This document shows, piece by piece, positions 35,501 to 55,938 of a stretch of DNA of 64,000 nt. The notes beneath the pieces were generated by a model, which saw only the letters and a list, made by a program, of their open reading frames with translations, made no database searches and was not told the DNA's origin. The DNA lies in the NCBI RefSeq assembly GCF_964340395.1, contig NC_135554.1, positions 26,233,592 to 26,297,591 on the forward strand, in the 5' to 3' direction. Source of the stretch: Glandiceps talaboti (lineage: Eukaryota; Hemichordata; Enteropneusta; Spengelidae). Both the position numbers and the translations under genes were made by a program. Position 1 is the stretch's first letter. Every line of letters begins with the position of its first letter.

Positions 35501-38500
35501 AACATGTAGTCTCTACATCACATATAGACTGTAAAACATGGTATATTGTTCCATTCTCAACAGTGACAGGGGTAGAATGATGCATGAGGGTGCCCCAACA
35601 TGGTGTATCTTACACTTTACAGACTGCATTGTATAGTATACCAATCTAATAAAATCTGATGTAGGAATAGGCTCTTTATACTGGTATCTCTATTTCTAAG
35701 AGGTAAATAGAGCAATCCAGCTATATTCCTAAATCAAATTATAATCAGATTGGGTAATTATAGGAAAGTGTGCCTTCAGCCATTTAACAGCTAACTACTG
35801 TGTATAATAATACCACATGCAAGCCATGATGAACATGTTCAAACAAAAAATATGGGATATTTATACCATAGTCATTCTATGTCACATCAATGTGCACCTA
35901 CATCATGCAAGACAAGTTGTATGCATTCACATGGAAAATACAGGATTTATTCTCTAGTTGTTCTATGTCATGACAACTGGTGTCTTCATCATTGGTTTCT
36001 CCACTGCTAACCAAAATATTCAAAATCATTATGATTTTCCTCAATTTTCATGAATAAATTGTGCTAATGTAGGTAAAATTATAACTTCCCCAATATTTTT
36101 ACCTGATTCAACTTGAAAATACTTGAAATTAAAGGTTTTGTCATAATTCTTCTTCAATTCAATAGTGACAAAGTCTCTTATGCATGTTACAGGTATATAC
36201 CTGATATATCTATGTACTAAATGAAGAAAAACATTGGGGAATATACTGTAAACATAGAAATATTCGCTAAAGACATAGTTTGGCTTATTTTACTGGAAAA
36301 TAAAAATGCAAAAATAAGTAGAGACCAAAATGCCTTCTTGGGAATGAACACAATATACAAGTCTAGTAATTAGTAAAAATTAGCCTTCAAGAACTACAAA
36401 AATTGCAAATTTTCTAATAGCGAAAATATCTAGGTTTATGTAAGTATTATTACATATGTACCAGAGATTAGTTGCACTAGTGCCCATACATACTGTGTAT
36501 TTGCACTGCAGTGCAATACTGAAAACATTATTGCATACATGTATGCAAATGATATGCAAATGAGGGTGTGGAGTTCGTGGTTCACATCAGCACAATCACA
36601 CAATAAGATTTTATGGAAATTTACTATTTCAGATATATTATGTAATAATAAAAGTGTCCTATTCTGCTGAGTTACAGTGTGGGTACTCAGGGAGTATTTA
36701 CACTTGTAATTGCAGTGTTTTCTGCTAGTCTTTCACTTGCTACACTTGTGAAAGTATGGCCATAGAGCACATTACAAACATTCATGCACATACATTGAGT
36801 ATGCTACACTTTCACTCTCACATCATGGGAGTTCTGTTATATTATTGTAGGTGGCGTTCCATTAATCAATGTATTGGTGGAGGGTAACTGTCTTTACGAT
36901 CAGACATTTATCTGTAATATCTGTTTTAAGGACACTCTATGAAACGTGATTTTACCATCAGACATATACATGTACTATGGACACTACAAGATGTGATGTA
37001 ACTTTTACCTTTGCTTGATATGCATGTAGTACTTCAACAGGAGAATACTGCCCAGATTTCAGTGATGCTGATAATTCTGATAATGTCAATTTTAATATGT
37101 CTTCCCTCTTAGCAAGAACATCCTAAAACAAGACAACAACAACATATCATATTATGGGCGACTATCTATCACATGGTCTTCAAATAGATTTCTCAAATCA
37201 AAATAGTGCCATCACTGTGTGCTCAGTTCAAAAACAGACTGATCGAGTCATTTCTACATTACCATAGAATTTTAGAAAGTCTATGAAATATCTCACAATG
37301 AAAGGATAAGTATGAATTTTACATAAATAAAAAATGATATCAAAAGACAACATCATAGAAAGTTTAAACATATCATGTATTCCCGTTTACCATATTCATC
37401 AAACTATAACACTAGTATCTGAAATGGTCAATACTTGGTGTATTCTAATTTTTGTACTGTGGATTTATGCAACGCAATTGTTATTGCTCATATTGTTGTT
37501 GATTTATTCACCATTTTTCAAGTGAATATTTTTTTTATACAGTGACTCTAACTTGGACATTGCCTCTATGGCACTCAAAAGGTACTTGTGGCCAGAGATT
37601 GAAATCAGGGGACATATAAGATTTCAATATTTTACCAAAGTGAAATAAATAACAGAAAATAGGAATTAGCCCTTCAGTTCGAAGTACTTCACTGGGGTCA
37701 AGGTTCAATGCAGCACACAACAAACTTATTATAAGCTACTAGAGTTTGTTCACTAGTACTACTAGGTTGATTTGCAAGTCAAGGTCAAAGGTGAACAAAA
37801 GAAAGACCTTGTGTATACACTTTACAAACAGGCTAAATAATAATTAATTACTACACAGTGAATTCCGTTGACAAATTTTCAGGTTTGATCAACAAGAGAT
37901 GTAATTTAAGGACACTGTTAGAAATGAAATTCAACAATGGTTATGGGTCACTACCATTTTTTGTAAGAAAGCTTTATTGTTATTGTCAACTGACAGAAAG
38001 AAACTTTAGTCTGAAATAATTAACTAGGCATTCTGTATGGATCTACTGTCTGTAACTTAGAGTAGAGATATGTCAACCAGGACAGATACTTCATTCAACC
38101 CTGAATTAAATGTTTGCACTCCATACTGCTGTCACTTACATCAACAATATGGAGTGCAAACAACAACAAATCTTTAAAATACTTCAACTACACTACATTA
38201 TAGAAATTTTTATTTTTTATCTATTATTTCATGGTCTCATCCTTTACCAAAACAAGCTTCCATAGTTTACAAAACCGTTTTTATTTTTATCATACTGTGC
38301 ACAATTTTTTTTCATTCATTTTCAGGGTTCATCATAAAAAGTGTAGGTGGTCTGACCTGTGGTTTTGAATCATAGAGAAAGACTCAAAGCCACAGATAAC
38401 CTCTAGACTACAACATTCCCTGTCTTCGGTCCTCTGATGTTTACATCTCAGAAAATTTAGACTGACTGAATTTTTACACCTTGTCATGTTTTTACAAAGA

Positions 38501-39741
38501 CTGGGGCACATTTTGTAAGCGTTGCTGCCATTTGTAGATAGTAGCTGACCCTGGTACCAGTGATAAATCCATCAAAGGCCATTAATCACATACATGCATA
38601 TCACCTCATTTTAATACATGTTGTTGTCCATTATATAAATCAAGGAGTTTATAGTCCTGGGTCACACTTCTAACATTTGTTGGTTCAGTGAACTAATGGT
38701 TGTATTTTTCCATTAAGAAATAATCAGTAAAAAAATATATAAATAACCACGGTAACCAGCAGTGACAATCACTCAGAAAACTTTACATTTAGTTTTTAGC
38801 ACATACCATCTCTACAGCTGATAATGATTGCCATGTTTTATTACCCACGCTAAGTTTTGGCTCTGTTCAGATGTTAAGTTTTTAGTATTCACTTATTTAC
38901 ATATAGGCATGTACAAAAAAAGATTAGCCTTATTATTGGTCTTTCCCCTATCTGAACCTAAGACCTTGGTGGTCTGAGTCTGAACACATGTCACACCCCT
39001 TTTAGACACAGTTTATACAGTATCACACTGTACTGTAATACTGTATACACAAACACACGCACTTGAATCAATTTGAATAGTAAATAAGTAATAGTATTTT
39101 ATGAACCGTATGACGTTCTCAAATATGTTTCACAGGGATATTTCGTTATTAAAATATTTTAGAACATTATAAAACTTGATTCCATGACCTATAATACTGC
39201 AGAGTGCAGTACACCAATGTTTATGTACAGTTTTGCTACAGTTTTTTTTTATAGAACTGCTGAACAAAATCTGTAGGTGGAGAGTAACTGACCAAGCCAG
39301 GCAATGTGATTATGAAAACTTAAAGTATAAAGAGTCAAAAGACGAAAAGTAATATGAAAAGTTTAAAAAAAATAAGCAAACTGGATACAGTACCTTATCT
39401 GTTGTTGTTACTTTCTGTAGCAACTCGAGTTTAGCTTTGGATGTTTCTAATCTTTTTTCACGGGCATTTTGTCTGTTGATAGCTTTTCTGTGCGCTGCAG
39501 ACGCTTTTCTTTGCAGAACGTAAGTTGCAGCGATCACAGCAATAATAGTCATCCATTTCTTTTGCCTCGCTGTTGGGAAAGTTACTATCCATAAAATAGA
39601 TTTGAAAAATGCTTCCAAAGCTGCTTGACGATATTTGTAGGATTCCCTCAGTTCAACGAAGAATCCCCCGTCATCTCGACGACCAATTTGAAAGAAATTG
39701 TCGGTAAAATGGTCCCATCTATTCTTCAAAGCAGACGCCAT
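26569..39741 (-). CDS. FAAH: Fatty acid amide hydrolase (complete, 16 exons)
   Basis: Exons in coding order: 39741-39394, 37122-37009, 35369-35313, 34605-34516, 34011-33878, 33188-32982, 32037-31997, 31275-31151, 30743-30618, 30302-30196, 29837-29734, 29158-29131, 28797-28758, 27891-27780, 26945-26806, 26679-26569. All are in phase, giving 627 aa. Residues 43-77 are hydrophobic (membrane anchor), followed by a basic helix. The amidase-signature triad is intact: Lys197 in YGVPVSIKE, Ser272 in PGGSSGGE and nucleophile Ser296 in GTDILGSVR; the 24-residue Ser-Ser spacing equals that of rat FAAH. The C-terminus SVGLPVGVQCVAPPWQEEL is near-diagnostic. It should hydrolyse anandamide and other fatty acid amides at membranes. 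Exons 12 (28 nt) and 13 (40 nt) are very short; exon 12 is placed by phase and splice sites and is the least certain. The stop lies within AAATAAA, a possible poly(A) signal. Confidence 0.94.
27931..28230 (+). mobile_element. tRNA-derived SINE in FAAH intron 13
   Basis: The head carries a tRNA-like pol III promoter: box A-like TGGTTAGCATGACCGG (27948-27963) and box B GGTTCGAGCCC (27984-27994). A body with CCTTGGGCAAGATTTGAACC and ACCTGGTAGGATG follows, shared with the 21.4-kb copy. The tRNA-like part does not fold into an intact gene. Confidence 0.75.
28417..28434. repeat. (AC)n microsatellite
   Basis: Short AC run in FAAH intron 13. Confidence 0.9.
29996..30014. repeat. (AC)n microsatellite
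   Basis: Short AC run in FAAH intron 10. Confidence 0.9.
32650..32950 (-). pseudogene. Non-LTR retrotransposon reverse-transcriptase C-terminal fragment
   Basis: In FAAH intron 6, a minus-strand frame reads DHITSVLCVLHWLPVHYR, then YKVLLITYKALN, TPGYIADLI and STRSLCSNYKS. This is the conserved region after the RT palm in many LINE ORF2 proteins (usual form DHITPVLxxLHWLPVxxRIxFKIxLLTYKAL). The frame runs to a stop near 32650. Upstream ORF2 and endonuclease parts are missing, so it is a truncated relic in the same orientation as FAAH. Confidence 0.75.
33246..33920 (-). repeat. Ten-copy tandem amplification of a FAAH exon end plus its 5' splice site
   Basis: GACATTCTTACCTGAG recurs at 33258, 33325, 33394, 33461, 33528, 33597, 33664, 33731, 33800 and 33867. 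Periods run 67, 69, 67, 67, 69, 67, 67, 69, 67, so three units form a 203-bp higher-order repeat. On the minus strand each unit contains the end of exon 5 (PFVRTNVPQML) and a consensus donor CAG|GTAAGA. The copy at 33867-33920 is the one joined to the real exon 5; the other nine lie in intron 5. Near-identity points to recent homogenisation. Confidence 0.95.
35370..37008. other. FAAH intron 2
   Basis: AT-rich intron. Paired ATGCAAAT-type octamers occur at about 36543-36560. Nothing else supported. Confidence 0.4.
37123..39393. other. FAAH intron 1
   Basis: The largest FAAH intron. A perfect 15-bp inverted repeat (TGTTTGCACTCCATA at 38111-38125, complement at 38148-38162) is the only clear structure seen. 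Confidence 0.4.
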
Positions 39742-39845
39742 TTTGCAATAGACCCCCTAACCTAAATAACAAAATACAGAAGTTTTCTAAGCTACCCAAC
39801 TCAGTTGATAATGTAACATTGTGTGGTCACGGAATGAGACAACGA

Positions 39846-39938
39846 CTATCCACTTGTGAGCTAATATTCTGTTGTCATGATACGAAAAATGACGTTATTA
39901 GGTATTTACGAATATTAAAAAAAAAACCGTCCCCGGTG
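39846..39938. mobile_element. Truncated CAGTCACTTGTGA-family MITE
   Basis: CACTTGTGAGCTAATATTCTG, then ATGACGTTATTAGGTATTTACG, match one arm of the 43370-43617 element (each block written here in short form; both are near-identical to it). The other terminus is not recognisable. It lies about 110 bp upstream of the FAAH start codon, in its promoter region. Confidence 0.65.
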
Positions 39939-40389
39939 TCTGCTCCCGTAAACGATATCGTAGCAGACTCCGGTGTATGGCAAGCCGTTCAGCCAAAAGC
40001 ATTTATTCTTTTCCTAGTCGTAGTTTTTTGTATTTTTCAGTATCACAGACTATTTTTTTTAACCATTTAACATCTTGTTTGAATTAAATAATGTTAATGT
40101 ATAACAAAAATGTGGAAAAAATACACATAAATGGTTAATGTAGTCTGCAATACTTAAAAAATACAAAAACTACAGCTACTGCTAGAAAATGAATACTGTT
40201 GACTTGAATGGTTTGCCATACCGGTGAATAACGTTTGAACGAACCACGGGGACTTGAAAAGGCCTTTGTATTTGTTTTATACAAATATTTATTTTTCTTT
40301 ATTTGTTACTTTTTACTATTTTTTGTTGTAGTAAATGGTGTAATTCCACCGATTTCATCGAGTAAATGGATTTCCCTTTTTGCAAAGTA

Positions 40390-40860
40390 ATATTGCTGTC
40401 ATTCCACTTATATTATAGAGTGGCGGCTGTCATTGCACATTTTTACTAGTGTAGAGGGTGCCATACTAAAATGTAGTAAATTGTGGCATTCCACCTATTT
40501 CATCAAGTTAATGTTGTCATTCCTTTCTCAAAACATAGGATTTACTGTCATTCCACTAATATTATAGAGTGGCGGCTGCCATTGAACATACTAAATATGG
40601 TAATATGTGTTAAATGTCATTCTTTTCTCAAAACACAGGATTTACTGTCATTCCACTAATATTATAGAGTGTCGGCTGCCATTGAACATACTAAATATGG
40701 TAATATGTGTGTTAAATGTCATTCTTTTCTCATAACATAGGAACTGCTGTCATTCTGCTTATATAATAATGTGACGGCTGTCATTCCAATTTTTAAATAT
40801 CGCAGAGGGAGTGTCATTCAACATAGAGAATATAATAATGGGTGTCATTCCAGGGTTTCC
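40390..40860. repeat. Degenerate ~100-bp tandem repeat
   Basis: GTCATTCCACTTATATTATAG and its variants recur at about 40398, 40547, 40647 and 40749, with GGCGGCTGTCATTG and TCATTCTTTTCTCA between. The two middle copies are near-identical. It lies between the FAAH and 414-aa gene promoters. Confidence 0.85.
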
Positions 40861-40966
40861 TTAGAGTAAAATTCTGTTATTCATTTTCTGTCTTTCCATT
40901 TGTCATACGGTTTAAGGGTTACCCTTTCATCAATACCAGTTCGGAATTCTGTTTCTCGGCCCCTTG

Positions 40967-40977
40967 TTTATAAATAG
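40967..40977 (+). promoter_or_regulatory. TATA box of the 414-aa intronless gene
   Basis: TTTATAAATAG about 205 bp upstream of the ATG at 41181. A start site near 41000 and a 5' UTR of about 180 bp are expected. Confidence 0.55.
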
Positions 40978-41180
40978 TTAAACCGTTACATTATACCAAA
41001 TCCACAGTCTTCAATTTCGTAAACACCGAGTCGCCAAGAGACCAGAACTATATACACGTAATACACACATCGTGTACACCTTCGGTCATACGTTTGGGGA
41101 AAACTTTTCTCCGAGTCGTTACTGCTAGTAAGCTTTTCAGCCTCCTTGATACAAACAACAGATCAAGATTGTGTGGATAA

Positions 41181-42425
41181 ATGAATCTGTTTATGACAAG
41201 ACGAGATAGTAAAGTGAGTGAGTTTACCAGTTATTCCCAGGCTGTTCTGTCGCAAATACTGGACTACGATGAAGAGAGGAAAGAACTGAAAAGGCGACTA
41301 GAGGAGACACGAGCATTGAGATTAAGTCGAGCTCTATCTGCAGGTTGTACTCCTGATAATCTTGATGATGTCTTCAGAGGTACAAAAAGTACGCCGATGC
41401 AAAGAAGACGATCCAGTATTAATCCTGTCGACATGTGGACCAGGGCGAGAGGAATGGCAGCTTTGTCTGCCGTCATGAAAGCAAACGCGATGGCCTTCGG
41501 TCCTAAGTCTGGGCAAAATGTTGGTGATTTGAAAGAGGAATCGGAAGATGACGACGAAGTGGAGGAAGAAACCAAACAAGAAGATGAAGATGAATCTCCC
41601 ATAGTTCCTAGTTTAATGAGTTCAGAAGCAACTCGCGCACTGACAGCATTGAAATGCGAGGAGGAAGAAAAGAACACCTTTAAGAAAATGGGCGAACGTT
41701 TCCAGAATGTGAGATCAAATTCTTTGCGTCCAAACAGTGGAAAGGCAAAATTAAGACCCCTTCGACAAACATCCTTTTCGATGCCCGGAGAAAGTAGCCC
41801 CATGTCTGGGCGACGGCCAAAAAGTGCGTCACGGCCTCTGAGTAGTTCAAAGAAAACAAGGTCGCTACCAGACCAGCCACGGTCTTTATTGTCTGTCAAC
41901 CAACAGTTAAATAAAGAGGGTGAAAATGACCAGAATTCTACAACTGATCAACAAAAACACTCACTTGCAGATATTAAGTTGAGTGAAAAATGTCCGGATG
42001 ACGACAACGAAACGAGCCAACTGAAACATTCATTCACTGACACGAAATTGACTGAAAAATGTCATGATCGTGTCAGATTTATTGGTTCACTAAAACACGC
42101 CAGTACAGATTCGAATTTGACCAGACCAAGTACCCCTCAAAAGAAACCACCACGTAAACCAAAGAAAGTGAAGTCAGGGAAAAGAAAGAAGAAGATTATC
42201 GGAACAATCTGTTTGAGGACAGAAGCCGAGGGGAGGGGTGTTGTCGTTAAATTTGAAGAGGTATCCACCTCAGAGGATGAAAGTGAACCTGCCGGTGACG
42301 ATGAAAGTAAGAACGATGTGAAAACCACAGGCGAGGTTACAGAACAGATCACAAAAGAACAGTCGAAAAACTTGCACAGCAGCTCCAGTGTCGATTTCAC
42401 TCCAAATGTGAAATTCGACCTCTGA
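41181..42425 (+). CDS. Uncharacterised 414-aa disordered protein (intronless)
   Basis: One uninterrupted frame from ATG 41181 to TGA 42423-42425. I do not recognise the family. Residues about 15-55 (SYSQAVLSQILDYDEERKEL and following) look like a short amphipathic or coiled helix. A conserved-looking block around 75-105 (SSINPVDMWTRARGMAALS) precedes a strongly acidic tract (about 115-140) and a long Ser/Lys/Arg-rich disordered region. Three weak internal repeats sit at about 260-320: KHSLADIKLSEKC, KHSFTDTKLTEKC, KHASTDSNLTR. A Lys-rich patch, KKPPRKPKKVKSGKRKKK (about 324-341), could be nuclear localising or microtubule/nucleic-acid binding. No signal peptide or membrane segment. Biased codon use and the TATA box support real expression; the long antisense frame is a shadow. 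Its 3' end was copied to about 55872-55938. Confidence 0.75.
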   Translation: MNLFMTRRDSKVSEFTSYSQAVLSQILDYDEERKELKRRLEETRALRLSRALSAGCTPDNLDDVFRGTKSTPMQRRRSSINPVDMWTRARGMAALSAVMKANAMAFGPKSGQNVGDLKEESEDDDEVEEETKQEDEDESPIVPSLMSSEATRALTALKCEEEEKNTFKKMGERFQNVRSNSLRPNSGKAKLRPLRQTSFSMPGESSPMSGRRPKSASRPLSSSKKTRSLPDQPRSLLSVNQQLNKEGENDQNSTTDQQKHSLADIKLSEKCPDDDNETSQLKHSFTDTKLTEKCHDRVRFIGSLKHASTDSNLTRPSTPQKKPPRKPKKVKSGKRKKKIIGTICLRTEAEGRGVVVKFEEVSTSEDESEPAGDDESKNDVKTTGEVTEQITKEQSKNLHSSSSVDFTPNVKFDL

Positions 42426-43369
42426 AACGAAATAGTAACTGATACAACAACGAAAAGAGCTTTGTGTAAAGAAAACAACGTATAAGCAGCACAATTAGAT
42501 TATATGTACTGTTTCAAACTTTGTCAGGATTTTAAGTGTGAGTATGAATGAATACTGACAAATATTTCGTTGTTCCTAACTTTCCAGTTTGTTATGTATG
42601 ATATACAACCCCAACGATGGATTATGTCGTTGTCCTCTGCACTATCACAGACCGTGGCACTATGACATGTATACCTGAACATGGCGGCGATTTATCAAGT
42701 GTTACAGCTCCATTTGCAACCTGTGTTGGTGTACGTTTTTCTTATTGTATATTGACGTGTATAATTACTGTATCGGAGTTATGTTACTAGTATATATGGT
42801 AGTTGTTGTACCACTGGCACTCTATTATACCTCAGACGACAGTGTTGGTTTCACCAGGTTATACTATTAATACTATTTACTATGATCGTAAAAAATATCT
42901 TTATGCACGAGTGATAATGGAAGTATATGTATTACCCATAGGCTGGGGGTAATACTTCCATGGAGTAATCATCCCACGTGCGTTTTGTCTCGTGCACCAG
43001 TGTACTCGCATTGAAGTACAAACTGACATCACTAGAACTGTGACCTTGAATTGGGAATATTGACAAACGAACTTGTTTTGATTTGTACACCAATCCGATG
43101 TCAAACACGAGTATTTCGGTAATACGTAAATTACAAATACCAAGGTTATGTTTGTTTTTGAGTGAATCGATCTCTCATACACAAAGGAAATCTGTCTTTC
43201 ATTCATCATGATTTTCTTTATTAAGGTTATAATCACATTGATATCACATTGGTTCTACTTCCTCATCTTTTCAGAAAATGAAATAAATTTGTGTTGATGA
43301 ATTTTTATTAGTCATGATAATTCTTTCAACCTTTCCCTAATTTCTATCTCGGCGTATGACAATAACCAA

Positions 43370-43617
43370 CAGTCACTTGTGAACTAATATTCTATTCGAG
43401 GATGGTAATTTTGTAGTCTAGGATAATCATAATACAAAATAATGACGTTATTAGATAATTATTATATTCAAAAATACCGTTGCCAGTGATTGTTCCTTAA
43501 TATACTATATTCCGGAATTTTTTTTTAAATATACCTAATAACGTCATTTTTGTATTGTGATCATCCCATCCTAGACAAGGATATTACCTGGAATAGAATA
43601 TTAGTTCACAAGTGACT
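43370..43617. mobile_element. Long-TIR MITE (CAGTCACTTGTGA family), full copy
   Basis: 248 bp. The first and last ~85 bp are inverted copies of each other, perfect over the outer 26 bp starting CAGTCACTTGTGAACTAATA. Both arms contain TGACGTTATTA. It sits in the left segmental copy only. Confidence 0.9.
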
Positions 43618-44020
43618 GCACCAAAGCTACAATATCAAGACTTCTAAAAACAGGTCCGTAGAATTCTACGGTGTAATGTTATCAGCACTATAATGACTGC
43701 CGAGCATAAATGACATTGATTCGTTATATTCATTATAATCAATAATCAGCTATTATATGCTTCTCATCCTCATCCAATTCCTGGAAAAAATAAAGAAAGA
43801 CGAAATTTAAGGAAGGGGCGGCAATATAAAATGATATGACATAAGTTTAAACACGTGCAGTAAATACAAAACCTATCAATAATTGAGAGCAGCAAACAGA
43901 AATCCTCAGTTTTGTTGACACCATCACATGTATGTATAGCACAGTTACAGGGCCAAAGCTAGTGAGAATTTGTGTACTTTGACTTGAGTTTTGTTGAGAC
44001 CATTCAGTTTTGATTTGTAA

Positions 44021-44282
44021 TACATACATACATACATACATACATACATACATACATACATACATAAATACATACATACATACATACATACATACATTTA
44101 TAGAATAATTACATAGAACACATTACGCGCGTGTATACAAACACACACACACACGCACGCACGCACATACGTACGTACGTACGTACGCTCGCACGCACGC
44201 ACATACATAAATACACACGCACATACATAAATACATACATACGTACATACATACATACATACATACATACACATACATGTGT
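44021..44282. repeat. (TACA)n/(CATA)n/(ACGT)n microsatellite
   Basis: Compound tetranucleotide repeats. The Tyr/Cys/Val-rich frames across it are artefacts. Confidence 0.95.
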
Positions 44283-44917
44283 GTGCACCAACTGATTATA
44301 TTCTGAGTACAAATGTTGATATAAATTCCTTTCATTGCGTTTCCAAGAACCTACCTACCTAGTTAATCCCATCTCTCTCCTCTATTGCAGAACCTAGAAT
44401 GAAACGTCACGAAACAATAAGTCCAAAATGATATTCTTGACTGTTCAAAGATCATCGTCTCAGAGGATGAATGTAACTTTATCAGTCAAATGTACCCTAC
44501 CCCTCACACCCTGCATGTAACAAAGAATGTGTGCATGCGCAGTACTAGCATCTAATGTGATTCTTTTCAAGACATTTTGACAATTTCTAGTCATGTGATA
44601 TTGTGAGGTATAACTGTATAATGTTGCTTTTATATGATTACTACAGTATGGGATGGTCGGAGTCCCTTGACGTGTGTCATATTTTCAGTCATCGCCTAGC
44701 TCGTCGTGACTGCAAAAAAAAAATCAGGAGGGTGGGAGGGAGGGAACGTGGTGTGTCAGCCTGCCGTGAGGCGTCACAAGATCGAGATGTACTACTTTTC
44801 TCCTTATTTACGTACTCGTACATGCATATTTATGAGGTCATCCATATTCATGTACGGTTCCCCATGTAGCGTAGAGATGTAGAGTTCACTGTTTTATAGT
44901 CAGTTGTAGTCTCGGTT

Positions 44918-45303
44918 AGGGAGCCTTCAGTATTTACAGGGGGGGGGCGGAGGAATCGGGGATGGGTCACATTTTACAAACCTGTTCTTGGGGAGGGTCT
45001 TATTTTGCATTACAATGTTTGGGGGAGGTTCACATTTTACAATCCGTAGTTTTGTGACCAAAGTGAAGATTCAATTATTATAAATTTGTTTTGTGTGTTT
45101 TGAGATGTAAAAGTGAGATGAGCACTCAATATTTATTTTTACGAGTACTTGACATGCCAAAATACAAAAATAAAAATACATATATTGTAAGAGAATCGTT
45201 TAATAAAGCTATGCATTTTGTTGAGTGTACCATCTCACTTTATCACTCACACTGTCCGTGAATGTTGTTGTTAAAATATGATGGTGATGGTAGCAGTGAT
45301 GAC

Positions 45304-45350
<47 letters not shown>

Positions 45351-45862
45351 AGTGTTGAATGTCATAGAGAACACGGACAGTGATACATGTACTGACTCAA
45401 GTAGTACCAGTGAGTCAGATTAGAGTGACACCGATAATGGCAATACTCAGTGAAGGTGAAGGTGATGATGATGACAATGATATCAGGTAACTTTTGCAAG
45501 TGACCAGATCAGACAGAGTATGCACAACATGGAAAGCACGTTTTAGATACTAACTAGATTGCGTATTATCATAAGACCACTAGCCAGTTTTTTTTACTGT
45601 TTTGTCACTTTATATGTACAAATATTGCTTTTTAATACAGAGTCAAAATCGTTTAATTTGTATGTATACATATAATGGGAATATTGATTAACATTCAGTA
45701 TATGCAATTGTCATGGGGAGGGTCATGTTTTACAAAATGGGACAAAGGGGAGGGTCACTTTTTACAAATGGAGAATGGGGGGGGGAGGGTCATGTTTTTC
45801 TTAACAGACCATGTGTGATTTCCTCCGGCCCTCCCCCTTGTAAATACTGAAGGCTCCCTTAC
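44918..45862. mobile_element. ~945-bp TIR element (GGGAGCCTTCAGTATTTAC ends)
   Basis: The left end GGGAGCCTTCAGTATTTAC followed by a G-run is mirrored at 45833-45860. The interior is G-rich near both ends, with repeated GGGGAGGGTCA-type and TTTTACAAA motifs, and has a (GAT)n run at 45298-45349. No intact transposase frame. Absent from the paralogous segment at 58.8-59.1 kb, so inserted after the duplication or lost there. Confidence 0.75.
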
Positions 45863-45904
45863 CAAGCCTCTTGCCGTTGAGGGCATAGCCCCCCCCCCCT
45901 CCGC

Positions 45905-45985
45905 GTTGGGGGCAAGCCGTCACTGCGAACTTCGTTCGCTTATAGTATCGAAAGAAAGTCCGAACGTCTAGCAGCAAGACTAGGT
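45905..45985. repeat. Dispersed repeat shared with 3086-3165
   Basis: CACTGCGAACTTCGTTCGCT, then TATCGAAAGAAAG, CCGAACGTCTAGCAGCAAGA and CTAGG occur in the same order at about 3086-3165. The core GCGAACTTCGTTCGC is itself palindromic. Confidence 0.85.
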
Positions 45986-46119
45986 AACCGATACTAAGTC
46001 AGTTGTTAGTGATACGTTTCTGGAAATATATATTGCTCCGAAATATATATTGCAACGCCACCAACGGCCACGATTTAAATTATCTTTGCCTATCAGATTT
46101 GTACTTGTCTGTCTGCACA

Positions 46120-55524
<9,405 letters not shown>

Positions 55525-55567
55525 TCTGTTCTTTGTATTTGGTTCAACGTTTTATCAGAATGTGATG

Positions 55568-55574
55568 TTTTATA
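55568..55574 (-). promoter_or_regulatory. TATA box of SMB-CUB gene A
   Basis: On the minus strand, TATAAAA lies about 45 bp upstream of the ATG at 55524, predicting a very short 5' UTR. Confidence 0.55.
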
Positions 55575-55871
55575 GACAACGTATTTGATTATATAGAATA
55601 TCTTATCATACTATGTACTTGATATTTGGTCCAGATGTCTTTGGTTGTAAAATTCGCACAACTCAAGTTATGAATCATCATAAATACTGCAATTCTATTC
55701 AACATGATGTGCTATCTTAGGACAGGAATAATGTCATGTCTTTCGTTCGTGTTATTTCATAAAAAACATAAACGGTGCAAGTTACAGAAATCATGAAAAT
55801 ATCTATATGACACATAACATTTCACTCTTGCATTATTTGATAGGCAGATATGAAACAATGGATTGACAACT

Positions 55872-55938
55872 CTATCTTCAGAGGATACCAGTGAACCTAC
55901 CAGTGGTGATTTTACTCAAACGTGAAATTCCACCTCTG
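55872..55938 (+). pseudogene. Relic of the 414-aa gene 3' end
   Basis: TCAGAGGATACCAGTGAACC and following sequence match 42269-42425. An internal deletion of about 87 bp and a one-base loss near the end put the last codons out of frame. The homology continues into the 3' flank. It marks the left breakpoint of the duplication. Confidence 0.8.

Larger units (their letters stand above)
42264..44410. repeat. Segmental duplication, left copy (flank of SMB/CUB gene A)
   Basis: From the 3' end of the 414-aa gene rightwards, collinear blocks match 55872-58840: around 42412-42700, 43140-43250, 43305-43366, 43618-43800 and 44325-44410. Shared landmarks include TTCGTTGTTCCTAAC, TTTGAGTGAATCGA and CAGAACCTAGAATGAAACGTCA (a near-identical block). 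The copies differ by microsatellite expansion and by the MITE at 43370-43617, which the right copy lacks. Confidence 0.85.
42426..46119. other. Convergent intergenic region, 414-aa gene / SMB-CUB gene A
   Basis: No supported gene. It is composed of the segmental duplication, the MITE at 43370-43617, a tetranucleotide array, a ~945-bp TIR element (44918-45862) and a dispersed repeat (about 45905-45985). Confidence 0.6.

Noticed and set aside
41264-41899. 211-codon frame on the minus strand
   Set aside because: Antisense shadow of the 414-aa gene; Ser/Phe-rich because of the acidic and Lys codons on the other strand.
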